This document shows, piece after piece, positions 1-7,800 of a stretch of DNA of 8,950 nucleotides. Each line of letters opens with the position of its first letter. Within the stretch, counting starts at the first letter, position 1. The position numbers were made by a program, and so were the translations under genes. The notes under the pieces are model-generated. The model ran no database searches. It worked only from the letters and a program-made list of their open reading frames with translations, and was not told where the DNA came from. The stretch comes from Synergistetes bacterium JGI 0000079-D21 (GTDB lineage: Bacteria > Synergistota > Synergistia > Synergistales > 79-D21), in assembly GCA_000402835.1 (NCBI GenBank), contig AQRZ01000046.1, forward strand, positions 9,873 through 18,822, given 5' to 3'.

Positions 1-600
1 CGCCACGTTCATCCTGCCGTTGCGCCGGTCATGGAAAGGACGGCGGTCGTTGCGGGAGGCTGCCAGGGGGCCAGCTGCATCCTTGGGGCGAAGCTTGCGG
101 GCATCGAGCCGAGAGGAACGATCCCCCATGCCGCGATCCTGATCGTCGGCGATACGGTAAAAGTTGCGGAAACCTACGATCGGTTCCTGCCGGAAGGAGA
201 ACCGAGAATCATTCTTGTCGATACCTTCAAGGACGAAGCCGAGGAGAGCCTGAGAGTCGCGGAAAGCCTGAAAGGCCGGCTTTCCGGCATTCGGTTGGAT
301 ACCCCTGGGGAGCGCGGTGGAGTCACCGCCGATCTTGTCCGGGAAGTCCGGTGGCGTCTTGATCAGGCCGGGTACGAAAAAGTACAGATCATCGTTTCGG
401 GAGGGCTGAACCCGGACAGAATCCGTGTTCTTGCACAAGCCGGTGCGGACGCGTTTGGAGTGGGAAGCTACATTGCCCATGCCACACCGAGGGACATGAC
501 GATGGATATCAAGATGGTCGACGGGACTCCGATCGCGAAGCGGGGAAGATTGCCGGGGCTCATCGAGAACCCCAAGTTGAAAAGAGTTTTTTACAACTGA
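1..600 (+). CDS. Nicotinate phosphoribosyltransferase, C-terminal part (5' end outside window)
   Basis: The reading frame is open from base 1 and ends at TGA 598-600, giving 199 residues. The first visible ATG (31) is internal, because the residues before it (RHVHPAVAPV) already match the family. The enzyme joins nicotinate to PRPP to make nicotinate mononucleotide in the cytoplasmic NAD salvage (Preiss-Handler) pathway. Diagnostic stretches are GGCQGAS, GAKLAG and GTIPHA near the start, the LVDTF and RLDTP strands, and VSGGLNPDRI followed by DAFGVGSYI, which is the phosphate-binding part of the type II PRTase barrel. It resembles the archaeal/Thermoplasma-type subgroup rather than E. coli PncB. 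It stops soon after the KRGRLPG segment and lacks the Cys-rich zinc-binding tail I recall from archaeal members. No partner gene for NAD synthesis is visible. The family call is firm; the symbol is left blank because several names are used for this subgroup. Confidence 0.88.
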   Translation, partial: RHVHPAVAPVMERTAVVAGGCQGASCILGAKLAGIEPRGTIPHAAILIVGDTVKVAETYDRFLPEGEPRIILVDTFKDEAEESLRVAESLKGRLSGIRLDTPGERGGVTADLVREVRWRLDQAGYEKVQIIVSGGLNPDRIRVLAQAGADAFGVGSYIAHATPRDMTMDIKMVDGTPIAKRGRLPGLIENPKLKRVFYN

Positions 601-663
601 CCCGCTTCAGGCAAAATCGTAGACGAACAAGCGAAAACAATCAGGTTTTCAAAGCGGGCGCCC
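601..663 (+). repeat. Nested inverted repeats after the phosphoribosyltransferase gene
   Basis: CCCGCTT directly after the stop (601-607) is exactly complementary to AAGCGGG (652-658). Inside it, GAAAAC (633-638) pairs with GTTTTC (645-650) around a 6-base loop. An 8-base palindrome, GGGCGCCC, lies at 656-663. No T run follows, so this is not a standard intrinsic terminator. It could be a 3'-end stabilising structure, or chance. Confidence 0.35.
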
Positions 664-670
664 TACCACA

Positions 671-682
671 CTCCCGCGGGAG
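671..682. promoter_or_regulatory. 12-bp perfect palindrome upstream of the rplM promoter
   Basis: CTCCCGCGGGAG is a perfect self-complementary 12-mer ending 10 bases before the -35 box of the ribosomal protein promoter. Its position would suit a regulator site, but no binding protein is known from this sequence. Confidence 0.3.
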
Positions 683-692
683 AGAACCTTTC

Positions 693-721
693 TTGACAGT
701 GCCGGACGCCTCCGGTATGAT
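693..721 (+). promoter_or_regulatory. Sigma70-type promoter of rplM-rpsI
   Basis: TTGACA (693-698), a perfect -35 box, is followed by 17 bases and TATGAT (716-721), which differs from the -10 consensus at one base. The spacer holds the inverted repeat CCGGA-CGCC-TCCGG (702-715). Transcription would start near 728, giving a leader of roughly 50 bases before rplM. A strong promoter fits a ribosomal protein operon. Confidence 0.8.
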
Positions 722-763
722 TCATTAGCTTTTTCGAAAGGGTATCTGCAGTTGGAACCCATG

Positions 764-769
764 AAGGAG
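764..769 (+). promoter_or_regulatory. Ribosome binding site of rplM
   Basis: AAGGAG lies 11 bases before ATG 781. It overlaps the alternative in-frame GTG at 769, so that GTG cannot use it; this decides the start in favour of 781. Confidence 0.6.
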
Positions 770-780
770 TGAGTGGTGAA

Positions 781-1212
781 ATGATTGGCAAGCGGAGTTA
801 CCTTGCGAGAAAAGAGACCGTTCAGCACAAGTGGTATGTTGTGGATGCGACCGACAAGCCGATCGGACGGGTTGCCGTGAAGGTGGCCAGGATCCTTTCC
901 GGGAAGAACAAGCCGATCTACACGCCTCATGTCGACACCGGCGATTTCGTCATCGTGATCAATGCCGACAAGGTCATCCTGACGGGCAAGAAGGCGGATC
1001 GGGAACGGATATACTGGCACACCGGATACCCAGGGGGAATCAAGTCCGTCAAGATGGGGGAGATGCTCGCCAAGAAGCCGGAACGGCTTTTCGAGCGGGT
1101 CGTCAAGGGGATGCTCCCGAAAACCCGGCTGGATTACATCCGCAAGCTCAAGGTTTATGCAGGGCCGAATCATCCGCATGAGGCCCAAATGCCCGAGAAA
1201 CTCGAAGACTGA
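781..1212 (+). CDS. rplM: 50S ribosomal protein L13
   Basis: This encodes 143 residues, the usual length for bacterial L13 (about 142), an early-assembling protein of the large ribosomal subunit that contacts 23S rRNA. Family marks are [15 protein letters not shown] near residues 18-32, the segment [16 protein letters not shown], the motif [16 protein letters not shown], and the C-terminal region with GMLPKTRL and [13 protein letters not shown]. The ATG at 781 is preferred over an in-frame GTG at 769, which would add MSGE and overlaps the Shine-Dalgarno sequence. The gene sits 32 bases upstream of rpsI and shares its promoter and terminator, the standard bacterial pairing. In E. coli L13 represses its own mRNA; whether that holds here is unknown. 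Nothing in the protein looks unusual. Confidence 0.97.
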   Translation: MIGKRSYLARKETVQHKWYVVDATDKPIGRVAVKVARILSGKNKPIYTPHVDTGDFVIVINADKVILTGKKADRERIYWHTGYPGGIKSVKMGEMLAKKPERLFERVVKGMLPKTRLDYIRKLKVYAGPNHPHEAQMPEKLED

Positions 1213-1230
1213 TCCGTCGTTTTCGAAAAG

Positions 1231-1236
1231 AGGAGG
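1231..1236 (+). promoter_or_regulatory. Ribosome binding site of rpsI
   Basis: AGGAGG lies 8 bases before GTG 1245 and 17 bases before ATG 1254. The spacing supports GTG as the start. Confidence 0.65.
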
Positions 1237-1244
1237 GAACGCAG

Positions 1245-1640
1245 GTGCAATCCATGGCTTACAACTGGGGCACTGGAAGGCGGAAGGAAGCTGTCGCCCG
1301 TGTCCGGCTCCGTCCCGGTGAAGGGAAATTCCTCATCAACAATCGTGAAGTCAGTGACTACTTCCCGCGCTCGACCTGGCAGATCGTGGTTTACAAGCCC
1401 CTCAAGGTCGGAGGAGTGGAAGGCAAGGTCGACGTGTTCGTCAGGGCCCACGGAGGGGGACTCACCGGACAGTCCGGTGCCACTTCCCTGGGGATCGCCC
1501 GGGCCCTGCTCAAGTTGAACCCGGACCTGAGACCCGCCCTGAAGCGGGCGGGCCTGCTGACTCGGGACCCGAGGATGGTCGAGAGGCAGAAATTCGGCCA
1601 GAAGGGTGCCCGCGCCCGGAACCAGTACTCCAAGCGTTAA
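1245..1640 (+). CDS. rpsI: 30S ribosomal protein S9
   Basis: This encodes 131 residues (usual about 130). S9 is a small-subunit head protein whose basic C-terminal tail reaches the P-site tRNA. Visible marks are [17 protein letters not shown] near the N-terminus, the glycine-rich [11 protein letters not shown] with the following GIARALL helix, [16 protein letters not shown], and the basic end ending in SKR, the tail that contacts tRNA. The GTG at 1245 fits the Shine-Dalgarno spacing; an ATG at 1254 would give a protein three residues shorter, starting [11 protein letters not shown], and cannot be fully excluded. It is the second gene of the rplM-rpsI operon and is followed directly by an intrinsic terminator, so the operon ends here. 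Confidence 0.97.
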   Translation: MQSMAYNWGTGRRKEAVARVRLRPGEGKFLINNREVSDYFPRSTWQIVVYKPLKVGGVEGKVDVFVRAHGGGLTGQSGATSLGIARALLKLNPDLRPALKRAGLLTRDPRMVERQKFGQKGARARNQYSKR

Positions 1641-1660
1641 GATTCTCGATTCCCACGAAG

Positions 1661-1689
1661 GGGGCCCTTATCAGGGTCCCATTTTTTTT
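1661..1689 (+). terminator. Intrinsic terminator of rplM-rpsI
   Basis: GGGGCCCT (1661-1668) pairs with AGGGTCCC (1673-1680) as an 8-bp stem with one G-U pair and a 4-base loop. An unbroken run of eight T follows at 1682-1689. It lies 20 bases after the rpsI stop and separates the ribosomal genes from the efflux operon. Confidence 0.92.
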
Positions 1690-1699
1690 GGGGCAATTC

Positions 1700-1728
1700 T
1701 TGACTGACCGTTCGGTCTGTATTATCCT
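1700..1728 (+). promoter_or_regulatory. Probable promoter of the tetR-efflux operon
   Basis: TTGACT (1700-1705) followed 17 bases later by TATCCT (1723-1728) makes a plausible sigma70 promoter. A better -10 match, TATTAT (1720-1725), would leave only 14 bases of spacing. The TetR-type dyad overlaps this promoter, so repressor binding would block RNA polymerase. The first gene starts at 1763. Confidence 0.6.
1703..1720. promoter_or_regulatory. Putative TetR-family operator
   Basis: ACTGACCGTTCGGTCTGT is an interrupted inverted repeat: GACCG and CGGTC flank a central TT, and the outer AC and GT also match, with one mismatched pair (T-T) between. Dyads of this size and composition are typical of TetR-family dimers. 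It covers the end of the -35 box and the spacer, ahead of the repressor gene, which suggests autorepression. The assignment to this repressor is an inference. Confidence 0.7.
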
Positions 1729-1748
1729 ACGCACCGAAGCTCCAAAAC

Positions 1749-1754
1749 GGGAGG
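1749..1754 (+). promoter_or_regulatory. Ribosome binding site of the TetR gene
   Basis: GGGAGG lies 8 bases before GTG 1763. It decides the start against the far-upstream TTG at 1688, which falls inside the preceding terminator. Confidence 0.6.
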
Positions 1755-1762
1755 GTGAGGGC

Positions 1763-2377
1763 GTGAGGAAGGGCGAAGAAACCGAACCGAAGGATCTGAC
1801 GCGAAGGAAAATCCTGGAGGTGGCGCGGAAGATCTTCGCACTCCACGGTTTCGAAGGTGCTAGCGTCGATTCCATCGTCAAGGCTTCCGGTATCAGCAAG
1901 GGGGCTCTGTATTGGCATTTCCCGGGAAAGCTGGAACTTTACCGGGAAATCATGGGGGAAGAAACGAGACTGATCCTAAGGCATTTCGAAATTTCCACGG
2001 AAACGGACGGGGATTTCGACCCGGTGGAATTCCTGATCGAAAAGGGAGGGACGCTCATCGACGAGTTTTCCGAAGACACCGAACGGCGCCTTCTTTGGGT
2101 CGACCTGACCCTCATTGCTCAGCGGGGAGATCCCCAATCGAAGCACCTTGCGGGAGAGATGATCGACCGTGTCCTTGATGCGGTACTTCCCGAACTGGAT
2201 CGGTCCTTTCGCGGAAAGACCGCGGGAGGGCCTTCCCTGGATCCCAGGGAAAGGCTGACTTGCCTGACGCACGCGTTCAGCGGGCTCGTCATGAACCTGG
2301 GGCTTCGGTTAAAGGCTGATGAGGCCAGGCGGTTTTGGGAAACCCTGGTGAGGGTGTTGCTTGAAGAGGGGTGTTGA
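1763..2377 (+). CDS. TetR/AcrR-family transcriptional regulator
   Basis: The protein has 204 residues, a normal TetR length. The N-terminal DNA-binding domain is clear: TRRKILEVARKIFALHGFEG (about 13-32), then the helix-turn-helix SVDSIVKASGISKGALYWHF (about 34-53), with ISKGALYWHF as the recognition helix. The remaining roughly 140 residues form the variable helical ligand-binding and dimerisation domain, which gives no clue to the inducer. The GTG at 1763 is chosen for its Shine-Dalgarno sequence; the frame stays open upstream to a TTG at 1688, but that start would lie in the terminator and promoter. The gene is first in the efflux operon, one base before the outer-membrane factor, with a TetR-type dyad on the promoter. 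It most likely represses the operon, itself included, and releases it on binding a pump substrate. The ligand is unknown. Confidence 0.93.
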   Translation: MRKGEETEPKDLTRRKILEVARKIFALHGFEGASVDSIVKASGISKGALYWHFPGKLELYREIMGEETRLILRHFEISTETDGDFDPVEFLIEKGGTLIDEFSEDTERRLLWVDLTLIAQRGDPQSKHLAGEMIDRVLDAVLPELDRSFRGKTAGGPSLDPRERLTCLTHAFSGLVMNLGLRLKADEARRFWETLVRVLLEEGC

Positions 2378-2378
2378 G

Positions 2379-3734
2379 ATGAAAAACCGTAAATGGATTT
2401 TTTTCCTGGTATTCGCTCTCGTTTGTGTCCTGGTGCTGATCCTTGGACACCTGGCCTGGGGGGCGGAACCGGCCGAAACGCTCACGCTGGAAAAAGCCCT
2501 GGAAATCGCGCGGGAAGCCAATCCCCTAATTCTTGCCTCCAGGGCGAGGGTGGACCAGGCGCGCGGGAAGTTGATCCAGGCCCAGGCCGAAGGCTTACCG
2601 CAGGCTTATGCCACCCTCGGATACCAGAAGCTGGGCGAACGCCCTGAAACGGTGGCCCTTGGCCCGGGCGGCCCCGTCGGAATCGTTCCGCTGGGATACG
2701 AGGAAACCTGGCAGGCGGCCTTGAACCTGAGCCAGGTCCTTTATAGCGGGGGATCCCTTTCAGCTAGGACGGAAGCGGAGCGGCTGACGGTTTCGGCACG
2801 GGAAAGCGAGAGGGAAAGGACCGTCCAGACTGTGGAAAACGGGGTTCGAAAGGCCTTTTACGGGTTACAGCGGAGCCTGGCCAGGCTCGAAGTGGCGAAA
2901 GACGCGCTTTCGCTCGCAAACGAGCACCTGAAACAGGCCGAAGCCTTCTATCGGGCCGGCGTGGTGGCGCAGAACGAGGTCCTGAGGGTCCAGGTGGCGG
3001 TGTCCACCTCGAGGTTGAACCTGATCCGCGCGGAAAGTGCGGTGAAGGTTGCCTGGAGGCAACTGGAGAGGGTGGTAGGGAAATCCCTCGAAGGACAGTA
3101 TGCGATCCCCTCCGGGGATTCGGACGTCGATGCATTCCCGGCTTTCCCGGATCCGCTTTCGAGAGCCATGAAGCGGAGGCCCGAGATGCAAGGCCTTGAA
3201 TCGGCAAGGCAAGCGGCGCTCATGACCGTTCGGGCTGCCAGGGGACAGCTGTTGCCCCAGGTCGGCCTTTCCGCCAGCGCCTCGGTGGCGGATGAAGACT
3301 TTTTCCCTTCCGAAAAGGACGATTGGAGCGTTTCGCTATTCGCCCGTTTCAGGCTCTTCGACTCGGGGAAAGTCCACGGGCAGGTCGTGGAGGCCCGGGG
3401 CGCGGCAGAGGAACTCCTGTACCGTTTGGAAGACCTGAAACGCCAAATCGCGCTTGAAGTCTCCTCGGCAACGGTCAACCTGGAGGGTGCGCTGCAAAGG
3501 GTGAAAGTCGCCTCGGATGCGGTGGCCCAGGCGGAAGAGGACTACCGGATGGCCCTGAAGCGCTACCAGGCGCAGGTGGGCACCAATATCGACGTCCTGG
3601 ATGCAAGGCTCTCCCTGGTCGACGCGAGAAACTCGAAGATCGACGCCGTGGCGGAAGCCAGGACGGCTTACGGGGATTTGCTGTTCGCCATGGGAGAAGG
3701 AAACAGCGTAGGACAGAAGGAGGCAGCCCGATGA
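2379..3734 (+). CDS. TolC-family outer-membrane efflux protein
   Basis: The protein has 451 residues. Such proteins form a trimeric outer-membrane beta-barrel with a long alpha-helical periplasmic tunnel, the exit duct of tripartite pumps. The N-terminus MKNRKW is followed by a long hydrophobic stretch (about 7-27) and a plausible signal peptidase I site, AWG before AEP near residue 28. There is no lipobox, so it is probably not a lipoprotein. Two outer-membrane efflux repeats follow, roughly 38-230 and 258-445, each rich in heptad-like helices. The first begins LTLEKALEIAREANP; the second holds the conserved tail QVGTNIDVLDARLSLVDARN. The ATG at 2379 has GAGGGG seven bases upstream and follows the tetR stop by one base; a TTG at 2361 is a less likely start. 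The stop overlaps the adaptor start. Substrate range cannot be read from the sequence. Confidence 0.92.
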   Translation: MKNRKWIFFLVFALVCVLVLILGHLAWGAEPAETLTLEKALEIAREANPLILASRARVDQARGKLIQAQAEGLPQAYATLGYQKLGERPETVALGPGGPVGIVPLGYEETWQAALNLSQVLYSGGSLSARTEAERLTVSARESERERTVQTVENGVRKAFYGLQRSLARLEVAKDALSLANEHLKQAEAFYRAGVVAQNEVLRVQVAVSTSRLNLIRAESAVKVAWRQLERVVGKSLEGQYAIPSGDSDVDAFPAFPDPLSRAMKRRPEMQGLESARQAALMTVRAARGQLLPQVGLSASASVADEDFFPSEKDDWSVSLFARFRLFDSGKVHGQVVEARGAAEELLYRLEDLKRQIALEVSSATVNLEGALQRVKVASDAVAQAEEDYRMALKRYQAQVGTNIDVLDARLSLVDARNSKIDAVAEARTAYGDLLFAMGEGNSVGQKEAAR

Positions 3735-4894
3735 AACTCCAGGTACCAGAAAACCTCAAGGCACGCCGTTTCGGCATCGTTGGCGGAGTCGCGCTTTTCT
3801 TCCTCCTGCTGATTTTTTTCCGCGCGTACCAGCAGCACCAGCTGAACTCCAGGCCGGTCGAGGTGGAAAAAATCCCGGTCGAGCTGGTGACCCCGCAGGT
3901 CCGGGTATTCAAGGAAAAAGTTTCCTTTGTCGCGACCCTGGAACCGGAGGAACAGGCTGCGGTTGTCCCGAAGCTTGGTGGAAAAACGGTTCTCCGCGTA
4001 CTGGTGGACATCGGAACTCCTGTCAAGGCTGGGCAGGTGCTGGCGGTCCTTGACGACAGCCTTCTCCGCCCGCAGCTTGCGCAGGCGGAAGCGACCGTCG
4101 AAAAGGCCCGAGCGGCTCTCTCCCAGGCTTCTACCCAGCTGGAAACGGCCCGGAAAGACTTTTCGCGCTACGAGAAGCTGTACAGCGAGAAGGTCATTAG
4201 CGGGCAGCAGTACGACCATGCCAAGGGACAGGCAGAAGTCGCGGAAGCCGGGGAAAGGCTCGCCAGGAAACAGCTGGCGGAAGCCTCGGCCGGTTTGAAC
4301 CAGCTTGCCATCCTCATGGGATACCACGTCTTGAGAGCTCCCATTTCCGGGGTCATCGCCGCCCGCTTCATCGATCCGGGCGACACCAGTTCCGCGGAAA
4401 AGGCGGCTTTTTTGATCAATCGCCAGGACTTTTTGAAGGTGCAGGGTGCGGTTCCCGAAGCCGCCTTCGCCAAGTTGAGAGTGGGGCAGGAAGGGACCGT
4501 CAACCTGGATGCGCTAGGGGGGAAAACGTTCCGGGGGAAGGTCGTTCGGCTATCCCCGGCAATCGATCCCGTGACGCGGACGGGGCAGGCCCAACTGCTC
4601 CTGAAATCGGAAGATGGTATGAAGCCCGGAATGTACGCTCGAGTCGAACTGGAGGTGGGGGAGCACCAGGGGCTTTCGATCCCGCGGGAGGCGGTCGGAA
4701 CGCTGCCGGGTACCGGAGAGAAACGGGTTTTTCTCGAGAGGGACGGCAAGGCCGAAACGCGGACGATCCGGATCGGAGCGGAAGAAGGCGACCGGGTTGA
4801 AGTGATCGAAGGGCTCGCCTCCGGTGAGGCGGTCATCGTAACCCAATCCGCCAGGATTGGCGAAGGAACTGCCGTGGAGGTGGCCCGGCCTTGA
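3731..4894 (+). CDS. RND efflux periplasmic adaptor (membrane fusion protein)
   Basis: The protein has 387 residues. It bridges the inner-membrane pump and the TolC-like duct. A hydrophobic segment at about 14-32 with no lipobox cysteine suggests an uncleaved membrane anchor rather than a lipoprotein. Domains follow in the usual order: first lipoyl half about 75-108 (VLVDIGTPVKAGQVLAVLDD), alpha-helical hairpin about 109-196, second lipoyl half about 199-230 (LRAPISGVIAARFIDPGDT), beta-barrel about 235-310 (with SPAIDPVTRTGQ and MKPGMYARVEL), and membrane-proximal domain to the end. The start ATG overlaps the preceding stop as ATGA and has a strong AAGGAGG at 3717-3723, seven bases upstream. 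The end overlaps the pump gene as TTGA. The helical hairpin is short, as in AcrA/MexA-type adaptors rather than long-hairpin HlyD types. Confidence 0.94.
   Translation: MKLQVPENLKARRFGIVGGVALFFLLLIFFRAYQQHQLNSRPVEVEKIPVELVTPQVRVFKEKVSFVATLEPEEQAAVVPKLGGKTVLRVLVDIGTPVKAGQVLAVLDDSLLRPQLAQAEATVEKARAALSQASTQLETARKDFSRYEKLYSEKVISGQQYDHAKGQAEVAEAGERLARKQLAEASAGLNQLAILMGYHVLRAPISGVIAARFIDPGDTSSAEKAAFLINRQDFLKVQGAVPEAAFAKLRVGQEGTVNLDALGGKTFRGKVVRLSPAIDPVTRTGQAQLLLKSEDGMKPGMYARVELEVGEHQGLSIPREAVGTLPGTGEKRVFLERDGKAETRTIRIGAEEGDRVEVIEGLASGEAVIVTQSARIGEGTAVEVARP
4876..4880 (+). promoter_or_regulatory. Ribosome binding site of the RND pump gene
   Basis: GGAGG lies 10 bases before TTG 4891 and 16 bases before the next in-frame TTG (4897). 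The spacing favours 4891, an uncommon start codon that overlaps the adaptor stop. Confidence 0.5.
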
Positions 4895-7800
4895 GATTGC
4901 CTGAGTTTTCGGTAAAGAAGCCCATATTCACCTCCATGGTCTATGCCGCCATCGTTCTTCTAGGCGTCGTGACGCTGGTTTCCATGAAGGTGGACCTGCT
5001 CCCGAAGATCGATCCCCCTGTCATCACGGTCCTGACGACCTGGCCCGGCGCTTCCGCGATCGAAGTCGAGCAGCGTGTTTCCAAGAAATTGGAGGACCAG
5101 CTCGGGATGATCGAAGGCGTGAGCGATCTCTATTCGAAATCGGTGGACAACCTTTCGGTGGTTTCGGCGAAATTCAAGTGGGGGACCGATCTGGACGTCA
5201 AGGTCGGGGATGTGCGTGACGCCGTCAATTTCGCGAAACGCAGGATGCCGTCCGACATCGAGGAGCCGATCGTTTTCCGGATGTCTTCAGGGACCGTCCC
5301 CGTGCTTGAAATCGCCCTGACGGCCGGGGCTTCATACCCCGGTCTCTACCACTATGCCGACAGCGTCCTCGTGGAAGACCTAAAAAGAGTTCCCGGCGTG
5401 GGGCAGGTTCTCGTCTACGGGGGGCTCCGCCGGGAAATCCGGGTGGCGATGGACCTGGCTAAGCTCGAGGCCTACGGGATTGCTCCCCAGGCGATCGCGG
5501 CGGCCCTGGAGCGGGAAAACCTGAATGCCCCGGCCGGTCCGCTCAAGGAAGGGCGGATTGCCTTCAACGTGCGGATTCCGGGAAGGTTCAGGGATATTGG
5601 CGAGATTCGCGGGCTGGTCGTAGGGGCGTGGCAGGGAAAGCCGATCCACCTCGAAGACGTGGCAAAGGTCGAAGACACCTACAAGGAACTCGAGATGAAC
5701 GGCTGGGTGAACGAGAAGCCCTCCGTGATCCTGATCGTCCTCAAGAACAGCGACGCCAACACGATGGAAGTGACGGGCAACGTCAAGAAGAGGCTCCAGG
5801 AGCTGAAGGCAGAACTTCCCTCGGATATCGAAACCACGATCCTGATGGACACCTCGGAGTACATCGGGAACTCGATCCGCGATCTGTCGCACTCCCTTTA
5901 CTGGGGCATCGTCCTGGTTTTCCTCGTGACTTGGGCATTCCTGAAACGGTTCACGGCGTCCGTCATCGTCTGCGCCGCGATCCCGTTTTCGCTTTTGATC
6001 ACGTTTACCGTCATGAAGCTTCTCGGCTACACCCTCAACATCATGACGCTGATGGCCCTCTCGATGGCCGTGGGCATGGTGGTGGACAATGCGATCGTTT
6101 CCACCGACCAGATCATTTACCACATGGAAAAGGGAGAGCGCCGGGGCATCGCGGCCATCCTGGGAGCAAGCGAAGTGGGAGGAGCCCTCCTGGGTTCGAC
6201 CACGACCACCGTGGTCGTCCTGATGCCCCTGATTTTCGTCCAGGGGCTCGTGGGGGTTTTCTTCACATCCCTGTGTGTTGTCATGATCGTGGCGGTAGCG
6301 ATCTCCCTGTTCGTTTCCGTCAGCTTCATCCCGATGGCCGGTAGCAAGGCCTTCACTACCAAAACCGAGAACTTCAGGCTGCACGGCTACACGGAAAGAT
6401 TCCTGCGGAAACTGGAAACCGGCTACAGGGAACTTCTTTCCTGGGGCCTGGACAGGCCCCTGGAAATCTTCGGGATCGCCGCCCTGTTCATGGTCCTGAC
6501 AATCACCGGGTTCAGGTTCATCGGGACGGAACTCACGCCGGAAGCGGATACGGGCGAGATCTCGATCACATTCCGGCTTCCCGAGGGCACTCGATTGGAA
6601 ACGACGGATGCCCTGGTCAGGGAAGTCGTGGATTACGCCAGGAAGAACGTCCCCGAGCAGAAGTACGTCTTCGGCTGGGACGGACAGACGGAAGAAGGAT
6701 ATGGAATCGCCACGGGAAGCGACGAGGGCAGCAATGTCGGAACGGTGGGGATGAAACTGGTTCAAAAGAAGGAACGGGACCGTTCGGCATTCGAGGTCGC
6801 CGAGCAGATCCGCAAATGGCTTGAAAAGAAGCCTGGAATCCAGAAGATGACCGTCCTCGTCACCTCGCCGATCCAGGCGATGTTCCTGGGTTCCAAGCCG
6901 GTCAACATCGAGGTGTACGGGGACGACCTGAAGTCGACGGTCCAGGTGGCGGAGGAAATCAAAAACCGGCTGGCGCGGATTCCCGGGGCCGTGGACGTGA
7001 CGCTGAGCCAGAAGCCCGAACGCCCGGAAATCCAGATCCTGATCGACCGGGAAAAGGCGGCCCTGCTGGGGGTCAGCACGGCATCCATCGCTTCCACGCT
7101 CCGAATGTACTTCTACGGGGTCGAAACGGGGGAAAGTTTCTGGCAGGGGGAGGACGACTACCCCATCCGGATACGATTGGACAACCGGCAGCGCGATACC
7201 ATGGACGTCCTGGAAAGGCTGGTAGTCCCCTCTGCGACAGGGAAGGCCGTAAGGCTTGCAACGGTGGCAAGGGTCGTGCAGGACAGCGGGCCGTCAGAAG
7301 TGAACCGGAAGAACCGCCAGAGGTACGTGGTCGTCGAAAGCAACGTCCAGGGAAGGTCCCTGGGGCAGGTCACCGAGGCAGCCAGGAAAGAGATTGCCTC
7401 CATGCACTTGCCCCCCGGCACGAGGATCGCCTTCGGAGGGCAGGTCCAGGAGCAGGCCGATGCCTTCCGCCAGCTCGGCCTCCTGGTGCTGCTGGGGATC
7501 ACCCTCGTGTACATGGTGATTGCCGCCCAGTACGAGGCGCTCCTCGATCCCTTCATCATCCTGTTCAGCGTTCCCTTTGCGCTGACGGGTGTGGTCATGG
7601 CCTTTCTCCTCTCGGGGCTTTACATTTCGATGCAGGCGTTCCTGGGAGTCATCATGCTGGTAGGGATCGTCGTAAACAACGCCATCGTCCTTCTCGACTA
7701 CGTGGGACTTCTCCGGGCCAGGGGCATGAGGCTTCGCGAGGCTCTTCTCGAAGCCGGAGAACGGCGCCTCAGGCCGATCCTGATGACGATGCTGGCGGCC

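Noticed and set aside
769..780. GTG 769 as the start of rplM
   Set aside because: The GTG overlaps the Shine-Dalgarno sequence itself; ATG 781 gives the usual family length.
649..1188. Minus-strand open frame of 179 codons
   Set aside because: It is antisense to rplM and its promoter; the plus-strand gene fully explains the region.
1688..1762. N-terminal extension of the TetR protein from TTG 1688
   Set aside because: It would start in the T run of the rpsI terminator and translate the promoter and operator; GTG 1763 has a proper Shine-Dalgarno sequence.
5628..6344. Plus-strand open frame of 238 codons in another frame
   Set aside because: It is a frame shadow inside the RND pump gene, with biased composition and no recognisable domain.
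5380..6765. Long minus-strand open frame of 461 codons
   Set aside because: It lies wholly antisense to the RND pump gene. Its translation is rich in His, Asp, Arg and Gly with low complexity, as expected from the reverse of a GC-rich coding frame, and it resembles no family I know.
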